Assembly (NCBI GenBank): GCA_963989385.1
Contig: OZ022498.1
Span: 2,735,501-2,799,500 of the forward strand
Direction: 5' to 3'
Source of the DNA: Ctena decussata
Taxonomy: Eukaryota > Mollusca > Bivalvia > Lucinida > Lucinidae
Length of the DNA stretch: 64,000 bases
The notes beneath the pieces were generated by a model. The model was not told the origin of the DNA and did no database searches. It saw only the letters and a list, made by a program, of their open reading frames with translations. Within the stretch, counting starts at the first letter, position 1, and each line of letters starts with the position of its first letter. This document shows positions 45,901 through 50,366 of this stretch, in pieces. The position numbers were made by a program, and so were the translations under genes.

Positions 45901-48900
45901 TGTATGCCATCTAGCGCAAATCAATTAGAGATATTAGTCAAAATACTCTTTGAGTATTTTGCGTCATGGGTAGGCCTCTTAATACCCCACGCATATGCGT
46001 TTCATCTTAAAATCATATAATCTTATACAAAAATCTGGTTATCCTCCTTCCAAGACTTGGAGCGAATGAAAAGCACAAAAATTCCCGAATTTTTGTTCCA
46101 TAGTATCATGACCAACATTTCAGCCATAGAAAATATGTAGAGCTATATGTATCAAGTCGGTGGATGAAATCAGGGGTTGCAAGTTAAGATAAGACATGTT
46201 AGTCATAGGTAGGGCCTTGAATTAATCTGCGCGTGTAGATTGTATCAAAATATCTCAAAATCGGCTGGAAATATGAATAATAAGGGTCCGTTCCGGTCCG
46301 ACCCGGTAATTAGGTCCGTTCCGGTAAATTTACGCACCTTTGGAAGGAAAAGAACTACCTTTTTACTACGAAAGACTTTTCGCACCATAGAATCATTTTT
46401 TTCTCAAGCCATCGGCATTTGCGTTTCTCGCGTTTTGCTTAACTCTATCAATCATTACAGCGTTAAAGTGAAAAACATATTTAAAACTAAATGCAAAGTG
46501 CAAATAATAACATTTTTAATGTAACTAAATCTTCTGACAGGTGAATAACAATTCCATGACATATGCTCTCTTCCATACAGAGATCAAGTCAAGTTTTGGC
46601 GCCAACGATGATTTTATTAGACTTCGTCTAAAAAGAAAAAAAAAATCCCGTAGATTTTACCATGCCATAAAATATTCGGGAGAGTACCGTAACTTTTATG
46701 ATGGAAACCGACTGCATTGGATCAAACCTTGCTTCAACTCCCATTTTATCTAAGTATTAATATGAGCCGCGAGACGACAAAACCAACAATGTGGTTGTGC
46801 GCCCAGTGCAGACTCAGATCAGCCTGGGCATCCACCCAGTCTGATCAGAGTCATCGCTGTCCGCATGGAGGTAGCTTAGACCCTCGGCTACCCTTTAAGC
46901 GCTTAGAAAATGCTCTGATCGGACTAGGCGGATGTCCAGGCTGATCTGAGTCTGGGCTGGGCGCACAACCACATTGTTGGTTTTCTCGGGTCGCGGCTCA
47001 AATGCGGAATCGAAGCAAGTATGTTTTATACAAAGAAGTCATTTTCCATCATAAAAGTTACGGTCTTATCTCGTACATTTTTTCGCTGGTTGCCACTTTC
47101 GACCCCCCCCCCCCCCCAACCCCTCCCGTCCCCCACCCATCTCACCCCCACTCCTGTTTTTTTGCCAATATGCCAAATTGTTAAACAAAATGAAGGTACA
47201 ACCGATAAGAATGCCATACCAGGACCATATAACCAATGAGGAGATTCGCAGAAAGATCCAAGCAGCTACTGGAGAATATGATGAACTCCTGACCCTGGAC
47301 TAAGGTGGATTGGCCATGTCTCAAGGTTTTTTGGTTTAGCAAAGACGATTCTACAGGGCACAGTGAAAGGAAAAATATTTATTTTTATTGTCACAGTAAA
47401 CTTTTCACTCCACTTTCTTTATTGTAAATGACAGCGATTAGCCATCTGTAAAAAGTAAATATGCTTGATTATTTTATAAAATAGGATTAGAAAGCTATCC
47501 GATACCTAAATCAGCATTGTACTTTCGACCAACTTTCGTGACATAATTTCAGAAATATCTCGCTGTTTTGTATATTTTATTGCTCAGCGGAGAATTACAA
47601 TTGCGAATATACAATAAATTGTTAACATTTCAAATGTAATTTTGCATTTTAAACATCGCGTTAAACTCTTAAACTTTGGTCTAAAAAGGAATCGAAAAAG
47701 TATCCATAATATAGTGAAAATCGGAAAATTTTCTATTGGAGGCCCTATTGCTCTACTATCCGAGTGGTGTAAAGTCATGATATACTTCATCGTGATGTTC
47801 TCTCTACAGTTTCCTCACTGGTGACAGTGATTAGCCTACTTAAAACAAAGAAAACACCCTCGGGTTTCGCATAAAATAGGTTTTAAAACGATTCGGGTCA
47901 TTTTAGTGTGTAACCTCAAATGACCTACTTTCGATATAATCTTGACTGCTGAAAATATAAGGTAAAGTCATTACCTCGCCTATGTTTATGCAGCATCTCT
48001 AAACTGGGAACCAGATAAAGAAATTAAACTTGTTCCCTCTACTTTCTACCGGTTATATGACTCAGTATATGCACATTAACTCACATTTTATCCCCAAACG
48101 TGAAGTTTAACCGCTTTTCATAATAATTTGTACTTAGACGTTTTTACCACTTGTAGGACTTATTCTAAACTAATGTCTATTCATTTTGACTGTTTAATAT
48201 TTACCGGTAACAGTTACATTCATAATTTATTTATCTATTTATATATCTCATTATACGAAATTCGAAATGGATACACCATTGGTAGGACAGCCAGCCGGTT
48301 GGCAGTCTATAACAATGACACACAAAAATCATAGAGCATTTCTGAAGGGAGCAGTTCTACGTTAGCCTACGTTAGCCACGTGCAGAGCCAGAGGGACAGA
48401 CTATTGAAAGTGACATGTTTGTATAGGTCCCGGTAGGCTCACAACATTGTATCAAAACTGAGGTAGCGTTGATGCAAAGTCGATATTTTAATGCAAAGAG
48501 CGGTTATTTGTTTTTTTTTAAACATCAAGCTTAATCTTCTAGTTTTCTAAAAATACGTTTAGATACCTCTGTCACAAAAAATATTAGGTTAACCCATATA
48601 TGCATGTACCTGGTCGATTTATCTGTCCTTTTAAATTAAATGTGTCAATTTGTGGTGTCTGTTTAGTTTATTTCTAATCATTTTTGGTTATTTGAAATAC
48701 AATCAACTCTCGATATCCCGAACACTGAAATCTCAAAACACCCTCTTATACCAAAGAATATAGTTAGTAAATAATTCGAATTTTTCTTAGTTTTCAACTC
48801 CTCCTATCTCAAAATACTGATATCACAAAGTAAATTTTCTGGAAGCAGAAAATTTACTTTGAGATATCAGTAGTTTGGAATAAAATTTGACTTTGAGATA

Positions 48901-50279
48901 TCGAGAGATGACTGTACCCATTTGTCTGAGGCACATAGTGTAGACCCTGAGCTTTTGCAGCGTCTGATCTGTGGTCTGCACTGTTTTCAAATGTTCCCTT
49001 GTATGTGCAACTAGACATAAATAATATTTTACAGACATTCCAACGCTAAATTTCAGACACGAACTTATCCAAGCAAACATTCAAGTATCATAGTATTTAT
49101 CACAAAGTATCATCTATAGGGTCAAGTCAGCTAAATTCGGACAGCAGGTAAATTCGCACAGTGACTTTGTTTCCTTTATATGTCAGTTGTTTAGAGTGAA
49201 AACAAAAATAACAGGGCAAACAGCAAAAATCCTGATGAGACGGCTCATTATGAGCCGTCACACCTGGATTTTCACTGTTTGCAATGGTATGTCCGAATTT
49301 ACCCGCTGTCCGAATTTACCCGACTCGAGCCTATAATGCAGCGGCTGTACTTTCTAAGCAGCCCTGACGTTTTTTTTTTCATACAGAACAATTCAGGGGT
49401 CGTATTCATAAAACAACTTAAATGGTTGCTATGCTGTTGCTAAGGCTAAATTTCTTTGAAGGAGATTCCCTACAACTAAGAAATTTGCTCTGGAGGAACA
49501 GTCTTACAAAGACTGTTCCTCCAGACCAAATTCCATAGTTGTAGGGAATCTCCTTTATAGATATTTAGCCTTAGCAACCGCATAGCAACGACTTAAGTGG
49601 CTTTATGAATAAAATCATTTTTAGAGGAAGCAGCTCTCCCATTTTCAATTTATCCTCCCTTCTCAATAGGAGTCACTCTAGTGAGACTTACAGGAAATAA
49701 TTTGCTCTTGGATAAACAAGCTTTTCAAGGAAAGATTGTGTTCCGCTTATAGTAAATTCTTTTCTTTAAGATGGAACGGTTATCTCGCCCATGTAAGTAA
49801 ACAAGAGGTCACAAAACTTTCTCTTAAAAATATGGCGGGAAATGGTAAACTGACACTTCACTGTATCCCGAAATATAGCCAAAATTTCCTTGATCCTTCG
49901 TTTGCCAACATAAACATTCCCTAAAAATTTATCTTCTTTGCATTTTCACGTATCCTAATGCAGAAACACAAAAATCAGGGCGCCAGTGTTAAGTTTAATT
50001 TAACTGTATGATTTATTTTTTTTTCAACCTTTGAGCAAAGTTATAAGTATTCTGAATTTTAAAGACAAGACAAAATTGCAAGAAAAGGTCTTTAAGTAAA
50101 AGCAAAAAAAAAAAAAGAAAAAAAAAAAAAAGAAATAATAAAAAATAGAAAAATGAAAAAAAATAAAATAAAGAAATCACAGGGAAAATGAGATGAGTAG
50201 TTTTTTATTACCCCTGAGCGCTGTCGAAAACATTCCAAAGACAGAGCACTAGAATGATTCCAGCTGTTTGAGAGAGCAT
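15674..50279 (-). CDS. Secreted protein with Cys-rich module, two TSP1 repeats and a chitin-binding domain (six-exon model, 240 aa)
   Basis: Gene-level model on the minus strand; coding exons are 50279-50212, 42374-42282, 39171-39134, 32975-32823, 23072-22878 and 15849-15674. Seen: every junction has GT/AG, all phases agree (2, 2-2, 2-1, 1-1, 1-1, 1), and the exons sum to 723 nt with one terminal stop. Predicted protein: signal peptide about 1-22, six-cysteine module 24-67, TSP1 at 68-117, TSP1 at 119-183, peritrophin-A/CBM14-like domain 185-240. Family knowledge: TSP1 repeats mediate extracellular matrix and glycan contacts, and CBM14 domains bind chitin. The product is therefore inferred to be an extracellular, chitin-associated protein, for example in shell matrix, gut lining or mucosal defence. 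Introns are 3.1-9.8 kb and full of mobile elements. I do not recognise this exact architecture as a named gene. Extra or alternative exons could be missed. Confidence 0.78.
15994..16219. mobile_element. ACGTC-rich palindromic elements, two adjacent copies
   Basis: Copies at about 15994-16080 and 16112-16219, the second ending CCCAGCAGGCA / TGCCTGCTGGG. The host text before each (ACCAAACATCC) is also duplicated, so the pair looks like a local tandem duplication. Confidence 0.6.
16220..16551. other. Unassigned sequence before the satellite
   Basis: A short inverted GTAGACCCTGATCAGACGCC / GCGTCAGATCAGCGGCTA pair (16241-16286); otherwise nothing recognised. Confidence 0.35.
16552..18285. repeat. 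~34-bp minisatellite, about 50 units
   Basis: Unit GCCCACACTCTGATTCATAC followed by CCCCAGTCCGGTAT, with variants (TGTG/TATG, CAGACAGGTGTGCC). Units are diverged and some are short by one or a few bases. Open frames on both strands arise because the unit rarely contains stops; I see no start, splice or codon evidence that it is coding. It lies in intron 5. Confidence 0.9.
18431..18666. mobile_element. Family A foldback MITE, copy 6
   Basis: Full-length, with ATGT on both sides, one of the clearest duplications. Confidence 0.88.
18732..18951. mobile_element. Family A foldback MITE, copy 7 (diverged)
   Basis: Termini AAGCCGTGACACG and GTTTCATGGCTC; the left arm has lost about 15 bp. Older than copy 6, 65 bp away. 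Confidence 0.78.
19347..19487 (-). CDS. Candidate cassette exon of unknown protein (tentative)
   Basis: A 141-nt segment between AG (19489-19488) and GTGAGA (from 19346), open only in phase 0-0. It encodes residues including [20 protein letters not shown] and further cysteines. It cannot join the TSP1/chitin-binding exons around it, which are phase 1. Most of it recurs as a perfect 103-bp duplicate at 19714-19816, also open on the minus strand. Not recognised; could be a decayed exon or chance. Confidence 0.25.
19378..19816. repeat. Perfect 103-bp direct repeat pair
   Basis: Positions 19378-19480 and 19714-19816 are identical by eye over 103 bp (offset 336), diverging sharply at both edges. 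It is not a repeat seen elsewhere in the window. Confidence 0.85.
19976..20573. mobile_element. Tc1/mariner-like foldback element with ~200-bp arms
   Basis: ATACTCAACCGAATTAAAAA at the left and its near reverse complement at the right, next to TA. Pairing continues about 200 bp inward (GGTTCACGCTTGAGAGATCA against TCTCTCAAGCGTGAACC). No transposase remains. Class inferred from TA flanks. Confidence 0.6.
20808..22370 (-). pseudogene. Decayed Tc1-like transposon with inverted duplicated ends
   Basis: Ends TATACTGGACAAAAAAGTTA / ACTTTTTTTGTCCAGTATAT. Minus-strand translation gives FTDESRF (transposase catalytic region) and, at about 21250-21080, [18 protein letters not shown] and further Tc1-like C-terminal residues, separated by stops and frameshifts. 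The same C-terminal segment recurs in plus orientation at about 21960-22110. Tc1 transposases are DDE cut-and-paste enzymes; this copy is dead. Confidence 0.75.
22507..22853. mobile_element. Family A foldback MITE, copy 8, with 112-bp internal duplication
   Basis: The right half (CCCTTAGCTACTCTTTAAGA through TCTCGTGTCG) occurs at 22624-22735 and again at 22736-22847; the copies differ at a couple of bases (GCGCTGGG/GCAGTGGG). Flanks AATT/AAAT. Confidence 0.87.
22878..23072 (-). CDS. Exon 5 of the TSP1/chitin-binding gene: TSP1 repeat 2
   Basis: A 195-nt phase 1-1 exon coding for a full TSP1 repeat (residues 119-182). WSEWGQW carries two overlapping W-x-x-W C-mannosylation sites; CSVTC matches the O-fucosylation motif; QTRTRTC is the usual Arg/Thr strand. 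There are seven cysteines, one more than usual, because CC replaces the normal C-G after CSVT. Acceptor CCCTTTAG ends at 23073 and donor GTGAGT starts at 22877. A family A element with an internal duplication ends only about 25 bp downstream of the donor. Confidence 0.85.
23137..23326. mobile_element. Family D foldback, copy 2
   Basis: ATTCTCGATATCTAACGG at the left, ATATCGAGAGTTGACTG at the right, inner hairpin TGATATCTCAAAGTTAATTT with its partner. It lies in intron 4, 65 bp upstream of the exon 5 acceptor on the minus strand. Confidence 0.6.
23414..23632. mobile_element. Family C palindromic MITE, copy 1
   Basis: GGCCGTATTTATAAAACTAC / GTAGTTTTATAAATACGGCC ends, with inner palindromes GGTTGCTATGCTGTTGCTAA and GCTCTGGAGGAACA..TGTTCCTCCAGAGC. 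The second copy is at 49396. No coding. Confidence 0.7.
23884..23911. repeat. Poly-C homopolymer
   Basis: About 28 C residues in a row, directly before the LINE fragment. Confidence 0.9.
23944..25960 (+). pseudogene. LINE (jockey/CR1-like) reverse transcriptase fragment, interrupted
   Basis: Plus-strand translation gives [10 protein letters not shown] (motif A), [20 protein letters not shown] (motif B region), LRLFTDDCF (motif C, Thr where Ala is usual) and [20 protein letters not shown] with LEYGSLIWD. It is non-functional: stops and frameshifts lie near 24060, 24270 and 25690, and a 988-bp element sits inside at 24420-25407. The family copies itself by target-primed reverse transcription. 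Confidence 0.85.
24420..25407. mobile_element. 988-bp TIR element rich in ACGAAT words, inside the LINE
   Basis: CCCCTATTCCACACAGACCA begins a 46-bp terminal repeat (24420-24465) matched with two mismatches at 25362-25407. The interior is dense in CGAAT/ATTCG words and itself contains small palindromic elements at 24807-24872 (ACAACGTTGAATCAA type) and about 24937-25030 (ACGTC type). The target duplication is not clear. No transposase. Confidence 0.8.
26093..26223. repeat. 131-bp near-perfect palindrome
   Basis: Arms of about 64 bp meet at GAGCACATGCTC (centre 26158), including ACTGATTGGCTGCTTCCGAG and its partner, with about five mismatches. No loop to speak of. Probably a foldback insertion. 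Confidence 0.8.
26224..27330. pseudogene. Rearranged LINE fragment with an inverted middle
   Basis: Minus strand 26560-26224 encodes the RT C-terminus ([23 protein letters not shown]). Plus strand 26590-27010 encodes upstream RT motifs ([49 protein letters not shown]). Minus strand 27330-27010 encodes the linker before RT ([25 protein letters not shown]). Stops and frameshifts throughout. Confidence 0.75.
27331..27720 (+). repeat. Family I repeat, copy 1
   Basis: TCAGAAACTGACACAATTCA, CACCCAAGACACCATGTGG, CCATTTCCCAAAGAGGTG and, after GGGGTGGGG, ACCGGTTTGTGGTCGA. Related copies lie at 28380, 42840, 56020 and (reverse) 58690. Non-coding. Confidence 0.5.
27721..28149. other. Unassigned intron sequence
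   Basis: Nothing recognised except a G-rich run (28047-28070). Confidence 0.3.
28150..28366 (-). repeat. tRNA-derived SINE head (tentative)
   Basis: On the minus strand GAGTTCGATCCTCGCG fits a pol III B box, and TACCTCGGTCGTGAGCG about 40 nt before resembles an A box. The following segment has no clear tail. Confidence 0.4.
28380..28620 (+). repeat. Family I repeat, copy 2
   Basis: GACTAGCCGTAACATCACAC through ACCAAAACAGAAGGGTCGC and CGAACCGGTTTGCGGTCGAT parallels 27465-27650. Confidence 0.55.
28931..30979. mobile_element. Outer pearl/Helitron-like element with ~180-bp core repeats
   Basis: Starts CTAGAAAATTGTGTCTGTAA, carries TGCCCCCGTG at 28962-28971 and ends in (GACA)n (about 30887-30939) followed by the exact partner CACGGGGGCA at 30968-30977. 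Core units repeat every ~180 bp (TCAAAATTAATTCTAG near 29088, 29268, 29448 and 29628). The layout matches bivalve pearl-type, probably Helitron-related, non-autonomous elements. A second copy is nested at 29652-30582. Confidence 0.75.
29652..30582. mobile_element. Inner pearl-like element nested in the first
   Basis: Same start (CTAGAAAATTGTGTCTGTAA), same TGCCCCCGTG (29683-29692) and CACGGGGGCA (30571-30580), same ~180-bp cores and (GACA/GACG)n run at about 30491-30540. Outer text breaks at GGTCCAA before it and resumes AAAAACCCACATGCAC after it. Confidence 0.78.
31127..31252. repeat. Inverted repeat, ~45-bp arms
   Basis: TTTACTGAAGTATAAACTAC pairs with TTTTATACTTCAGTAAATG across about 30 bp; about seven mismatches. 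Preceded by a block (31015-31115, AACAGTGAATTATTACTCAAC) that recurs near 34223-34385. Confidence 0.55.
31629..32546. mobile_element. Mariner-like non-autonomous element, ~0.9 kb
   Basis: TACTGAACAAAAAAAGAAAC at the left and GTTTCTTTTTTTGTTCAGTA at the right, each beside TA. No transposase frame. The class is inferred from the TIR style and TA flanks. Confidence 0.6.
32761..32788. repeat. Poly-A homopolymer near exon 4
   Basis: About 26 A residues, roughly 35 bp past the exon 4 donor on the minus strand. Confidence 0.85.
32823..32975 (-). CDS. Exon 4 of the TSP1/chitin-binding gene: TSP1 repeat 1
   Basis: One complete thrombospondin type-1 repeat on a symmetrical phase 1-1 exon of 153 nt, with acceptor TTCTTTAAG (ending 32976) and donor GTGAGT (from 32822). 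Residues 68-117 show LWSACTASC, then [11 protein letters not shown], then three more cysteines (positions 76, 80, 92, 100, 108, 114). The C-x2-S-C segment matches the protein O-fucosylation site common in TSP1 repeats; the domain has only the first of the usual tryptophans. Phase 1-1 TSP1 exons are typical of shuffled extracellular domains. A foldback element (33037-33357) lies just upstream in intron 3. Confidence 0.82.
33037..33357. mobile_element. Family K foldback element
   Basis: Outer arms AGTTTCTCTTCTTTCATGAG / AAAGTAGAGAAACT; inner arms CCCCGAGGTTATAAAG / TTTATAACCTCGGGG; inner palindromes AACTCAGCTGAGCATG and ATGCCAACTAATGTTGGCAT. A partial relative is at 58335-58455. Sits in intron 3, 62 bp upstream of the exon 4 acceptor. 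Confidence 0.7.
33358..34399. other. Unassigned intron sequence with a foldback block
   Basis: Mostly unrecognised. At 34223-34385 TTGAGTAATAATTCACTGTTT pairs with AAACAGTGAATTATTACCCG; the same words occur at 31070-31100. Confidence 0.4.
34400..34830 (+). pseudogene. Decayed retroelement RT fragment (Penelope-type suspected)
   Basis: Plus-strand translation gives [39 protein letters not shown] and [15 protein letters not shown], then a stop, then [18 protein letters not shown], a frameshift and [13 protein letters not shown]. The order LYDK..NFP..NIP..YGV..SQL.RYAR resembles the region after the RT core in Penelope-like elements and in related invertebrate RT proteins. Assignment is from memory of the family pattern. 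Confidence 0.55.
34831..35395. other. Unassigned sequence after the RT fragment
   Basis: Includes an open frame of about 80 codons (34847-35092, plus) containing [16 protein letters not shown] and ending HWDDEYVS. I do not recognise it; it may be the tail of the same retroelement. Confidence 0.3.
35396..35640 (+). repeat. Long dispersed repeat 'L', truncated copy
   Basis: AGCTCACCTGAGCCAGCCCG head, GTCGTCCGTCGTCCGTCCAC, and CATGACAAACCTGGCCGCCA; cut off after about 245 bp. Confidence 0.65.
35641..35990. repeat. Left half of a repeat split by the Myb/SANT element
   Basis: From about 35895 (GTAAAGAGTTTGCACTCAGA..ACCACGATTTATTGACA) this parallels 37880-37975; the match resumes at 37062 after the inserted element. 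The part before 35895 is unassigned. Confidence 0.55.
35991..37061 (-). mobile_element. 1071-bp transposon with TAAAGCCGTG ends and Myb/SANT-like fragment
   Basis: TAAAGCCGTGTTCATGTGCA (35991) is matched at the other end (TGCATATGAACACGGCTTTA, ending 37061). GAC lies on both sides (35988-35990 and 37062-37064). Both subterminal regions hold many GCACCCGGG/CCCGGGTGC words. The interior codes for one Myb/SANT-like domain. PIF/Harbinger-type systems pair a transposase with such a protein; that link is inference, and a GAC duplication is not the usual TWA. Confidence 0.7.
36408..36683 (-). pseudogene. Myb/SANT-like DNA-binding domain fragment
   Basis: Minus-strand frame with [13 protein letters not shown], then [20 protein letters not shown] and C-K-Q-R, the pattern of Myb/SANT-like (Myb_DNA-bind_4) domains. 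The next expected helix (QLKELRM) is present but one frame over, so a frameshift ends the open frame with an aberrant tail. A plausible start is the methionine of [13 protein letters not shown] (residue 16 of the frame). It lies inside the 1071-bp element. Confidence 0.6.
37062..37450. repeat. Right half of the split repeat
   Basis: CTCTTACGTCGCATGCGTCA onward parallels 37972-38210 (CACTTACGTCGCGAGCGTTA). An open plus frame at 37115-37441 reads through repeat text and has no recognised domain. Confidence 0.5.
37457..37533. repeat. Hairpin, ~35-bp arms
   Basis: AAATATATGTTGTGA..GAATC at the left pairs with GATTCTAATGTGATGTCACA..ATATATATTT at the right around CTCCTCGGCGAGG. Confidence 0.55.
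37861..38210. repeat. Paralogue of the repeat split by the Myb/SANT element
   Basis: AAAACACGATTTGATAACTA..ACTTACGTCGCGAGCGTTAA runs without the 1071-bp element, so it acts as an empty-site reference. Confidence 0.6.
38401..38465. repeat. Hairpin with 32-bp arms and 1-2 nt loop
   Basis: AAATACGCAGGTGTGTGTTG..TTTTGTCAA and its partner differ at about two bases. Confidence 0.75.
38466..39133. other. Unassigned intron 3 sequence
   Basis: A short AATTTCATATGAA-type inverted repeat (38538-38590) and poly-A at 39076-39095; otherwise nothing recognised. Confidence 0.35.
39134..39171 (-). CDS. Exon 3 (38-nt micro-exon) of the TSP1/chitin-binding gene
   Basis: A 38-nt exon between the acceptor TTTCTTTCAG (ending 39172) and the donor GTGAGT (from 39133). 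It enters in phase 2 and leaves in phase 1, exactly what is needed to join exon 2 (phase 2) to the phase 1-1 TSP1 exons. It encodes [12 protein letters not shown] (residues 55-66), completing the six-cysteine module with spacing C-5-C-9-C-7-C-9-C-5-C. Its short length alone would be weak evidence; the phase conversion and cysteine content carry the call. Confidence 0.58.
39195..39407. mobile_element. Family M MITE, copy 1
   Basis: GGGTCAAGCCAGGTAAATTC, a second AGGTAAATTCGGACAG, inner GACGGCTCATTATGAGCCGT palindrome, then TGTCCGAATTTACCTGC and CCTGACTTCACCC. Copies at 49118 and (partial) 54278. It ends only about 24 bp from the exon 3 acceptor (39172), on its upstream (minus-strand) side. Confidence 0.7.
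39408..40230. other. Unassigned intron 2 sequence
   Basis: No gene or element recognised. Confidence 0.3.
40231..40373. mobile_element. CCCAGCAGGC element of the TTGAATCAA type
   Basis: CCCAGCAGGCATACAAACTT at the left, GTTTTGTGCCCAG at the right; inner TTGAATCAACTTG / TTGATTCATTGTTGAATCA words. Shares termini with the ACGTC type. Confidence 0.5.
40437..41700. mobile_element. ~1.26-kb element with ~75-bp terminal inverted repeats
   Basis: ATCACGTGACCTATCTGTAC..AGCGACAATTGCTTTCTTGG (to about 40515) pairs with CCAAGAAAGCAGTTTGGTTA..GTTATGTCACGTGGTTACC (41628-41700). No transposase frame; class unknown. Confidence 0.6.
41727..41930 (+). repeat. Dispersed repeat 'S', copy 4
   Basis: TTTCGGTGCCGGAGCATCCT, TGTGCTTGCAGCAGATG and GCCGTTTAACCCCAGAAAAC mark both ends. 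Confidence 0.55.
42032..42264. mobile_element. Family A foldback MITE, copy 9 (decayed)
   Basis: The left terminus is lost (AAAGCAAAATAACCCAAC), the right reads CCGTGTCGTGGCTTA. The arms still pair through AGACTCAGATCAGCCTGAGC. It ends 18 bp from exon 2. Confidence 0.78.
42282..42374 (-). CDS. Exon 2 of the TSP1/chitin-binding gene: first part of six-Cys module
   Basis: Ninety-three bases between the acceptor TTTCAG (ending at 42375) and the donor GTAAGT (from 42281), phase 2 to 2. Only this phase is open; the other two frames contain stops. It encodes residues 24-53, starting QTCTFEGEC and containing [11 protein letters not shown]. Four cysteines lie here and two more in exon 3. The family is not recognised; it might be a divergent disulfide-rich ligand or lectin-like module. 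It sits between family A and family D repeats and belongs to neither. Confidence 0.65.
42388..42586. mobile_element. Family D foldback, copy 3
   Basis: CTCAATATCTCAAAGTCGAA left, GGTATCGAGAGTTGACTGAA right; the inner arms (ACTGATATCTCAAAGTCAAT and partner) are perfect around TTCTGGTCCCAGAA. It starts 13 bp beyond the exon 2 acceptor. Confidence 0.65.
42587..42839. other. Unassigned intron 1 sequence
   Basis: Nothing recognised. Confidence 0.3.
42840..43205 (+). repeat. Family I repeat, copy 3 (diverged)
   Basis: AATCAAATCCCACATCCCGC, ATTTCCCAAACAGGTGGTC and ACATAGACAAGTGGACATAG align with 27350-27560. Confidence 0.45.
43210..43435. mobile_element. Family A foldback MITE, copy 10
   Basis: Nearly full-length with a ~10-bp deletion in the left arm; flanks GTTT/ATTT, three of four bases shared. 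Confidence 0.83.
43436..44057. other. Unassigned intron 1 sequence
   Basis: A minus-strand open frame (43958-43662) with [19 protein letters not shown] is not recognised and has no splice support. Confidence 0.3.
44058..44460. repeat. Tandem repeat, about five units of ~92 or ~64 bp
   Basis: GCCTTGAATACAAATAACTC-type units with GAGAAATGAGTAAAAA and TGCATTCAAAAAGTGTATTC. The two middle units lack the ACGCAAAATTTCAGACCTGA part, giving the short form. Confidence 0.75.
44656..44891. mobile_element. Family A foldback MITE, copy 11
   Basis: Full-length (first base C instead of G) with ATTT on both sides. Confidence 0.87.
44892..45773. other. Unassigned A/T-rich intron sequence
   Basis: Short CTCCCTATTTGG words recur at 45441-45600; no gene recognised. 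Confidence 0.35.
45774..46337. mobile_element. 564-bp element with ACCGGAACGGACC inverted ends
   Basis: GCGTAAATTTACCGGAACGG (45774) is the reverse complement of the end at 46337; about 50 bp pair with few mismatches (TTACCGGAACGGACC recurs twice per arm). Interior non-coding. Confidence 0.65.
46764..46999. mobile_element. Family A foldback MITE, copy 12
   Basis: Full-length; flanks ATAT/AAAT, three of four shared. Confidence 0.86.
47000..47829. other. Unassigned intron sequence with poly-C
   Basis: Poly-C at 47104-47117; GGTGGATTGGCCATGTC near 47305 hints at retroelement debris. No gene. Confidence 0.35.
47830..48170 (-). mobile_element. Family B element, copy 6
   Basis: GGGTTTCGCATAAAATAGGT, TCATTTTAGTGTGTAACCTC, TACTTTCGATATAATC and TATATGACTCAGTATATGC in the same order as copy 2. 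Confidence 0.6.
48171..48700. other. Unassigned intron sequence
   Basis: Nothing recognised. Confidence 0.3.
48701..48915. mobile_element. Family D foldback, copy 4
   Basis: CAATCAACTCTCGATATCCC / GATATCGAGAGATGACTG ends and perfect inner arms ATCACAAAGTAAATTTTCTG / CAGAAAATTTACTTTGAGAT. Confidence 0.65.
49118..49332. mobile_element. Family M MITE, copy 2
   Basis: AGGGTCAAGTCAGCTAAATT / GAATTTACCCGACTCGAGCC ends, with the same inner GACGGCTCATTATGAGCCGT. TATA-like flanks (CTATAGGG, GCCTATAAT). Confidence 0.7.
49396..49612. mobile_element. Family C palindromic MITE, copy 2
   Basis: GGGGTCGTATTCATAAAACA left; AGTGGCTTTATGAATAAAA right; inner TGCTCTGGAGGAACAGTC..GACTGTTCCTCCAGA. Confidence 0.7.
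49613..50205. other. Intron 1 start region with A-rich tract
   Basis: A-rich run at about 50103-50167 (AAAAAAAAAAAAGAAAA), just past the exon 1 donor; otherwise unassigned. Confidence 0.4.
50212..50279 (-). CDS. Exon 1 of the TSP1/chitin-binding gene: signal peptide
   Basis: ATG at 50279-50277 opens a 22-codon run beginning [15 protein letters not shown] and ending near DSAQ: a short polar start, a hydrophobic core and small residues before the exon end, as in a cleavable secretion signal. The donor follows at 50211 (GTAATA; its +5 base is not consensus). The exon ends in phase 2, and the next exon begins in phase 2, so the split codon reads Gly followed by Q-T-C. Cleavage is predicted around residues 21-23. 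A TATA box lies about 80 nt upstream of the ATG, which supports this as the true first exon. Confidence 0.72.
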
Positions 50280-50358
50280 GATGTCCGCAGCAGAGACACT
50301 GTTCCTAACACTCAAGACCACACCACCAGATGACTGCCGTATCCAGGGTCAGCATGCC

Positions 50359-50366
50359 CTTATATA
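50359..50366 (-). promoter_or_regulatory. TATA box of the TSP1/chitin-binding gene
   Basis: The minus strand reads TATATAAG here, with a CCAAT pentamer immediately upstream (50373-50369). A start site about 30 nt downstream would fall near 50335-50330 and give a leader of about 50-60 nt before the ATG at 50279. The spacing fits a core promoter; the transcription start itself is inferred. Confidence 0.5.
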
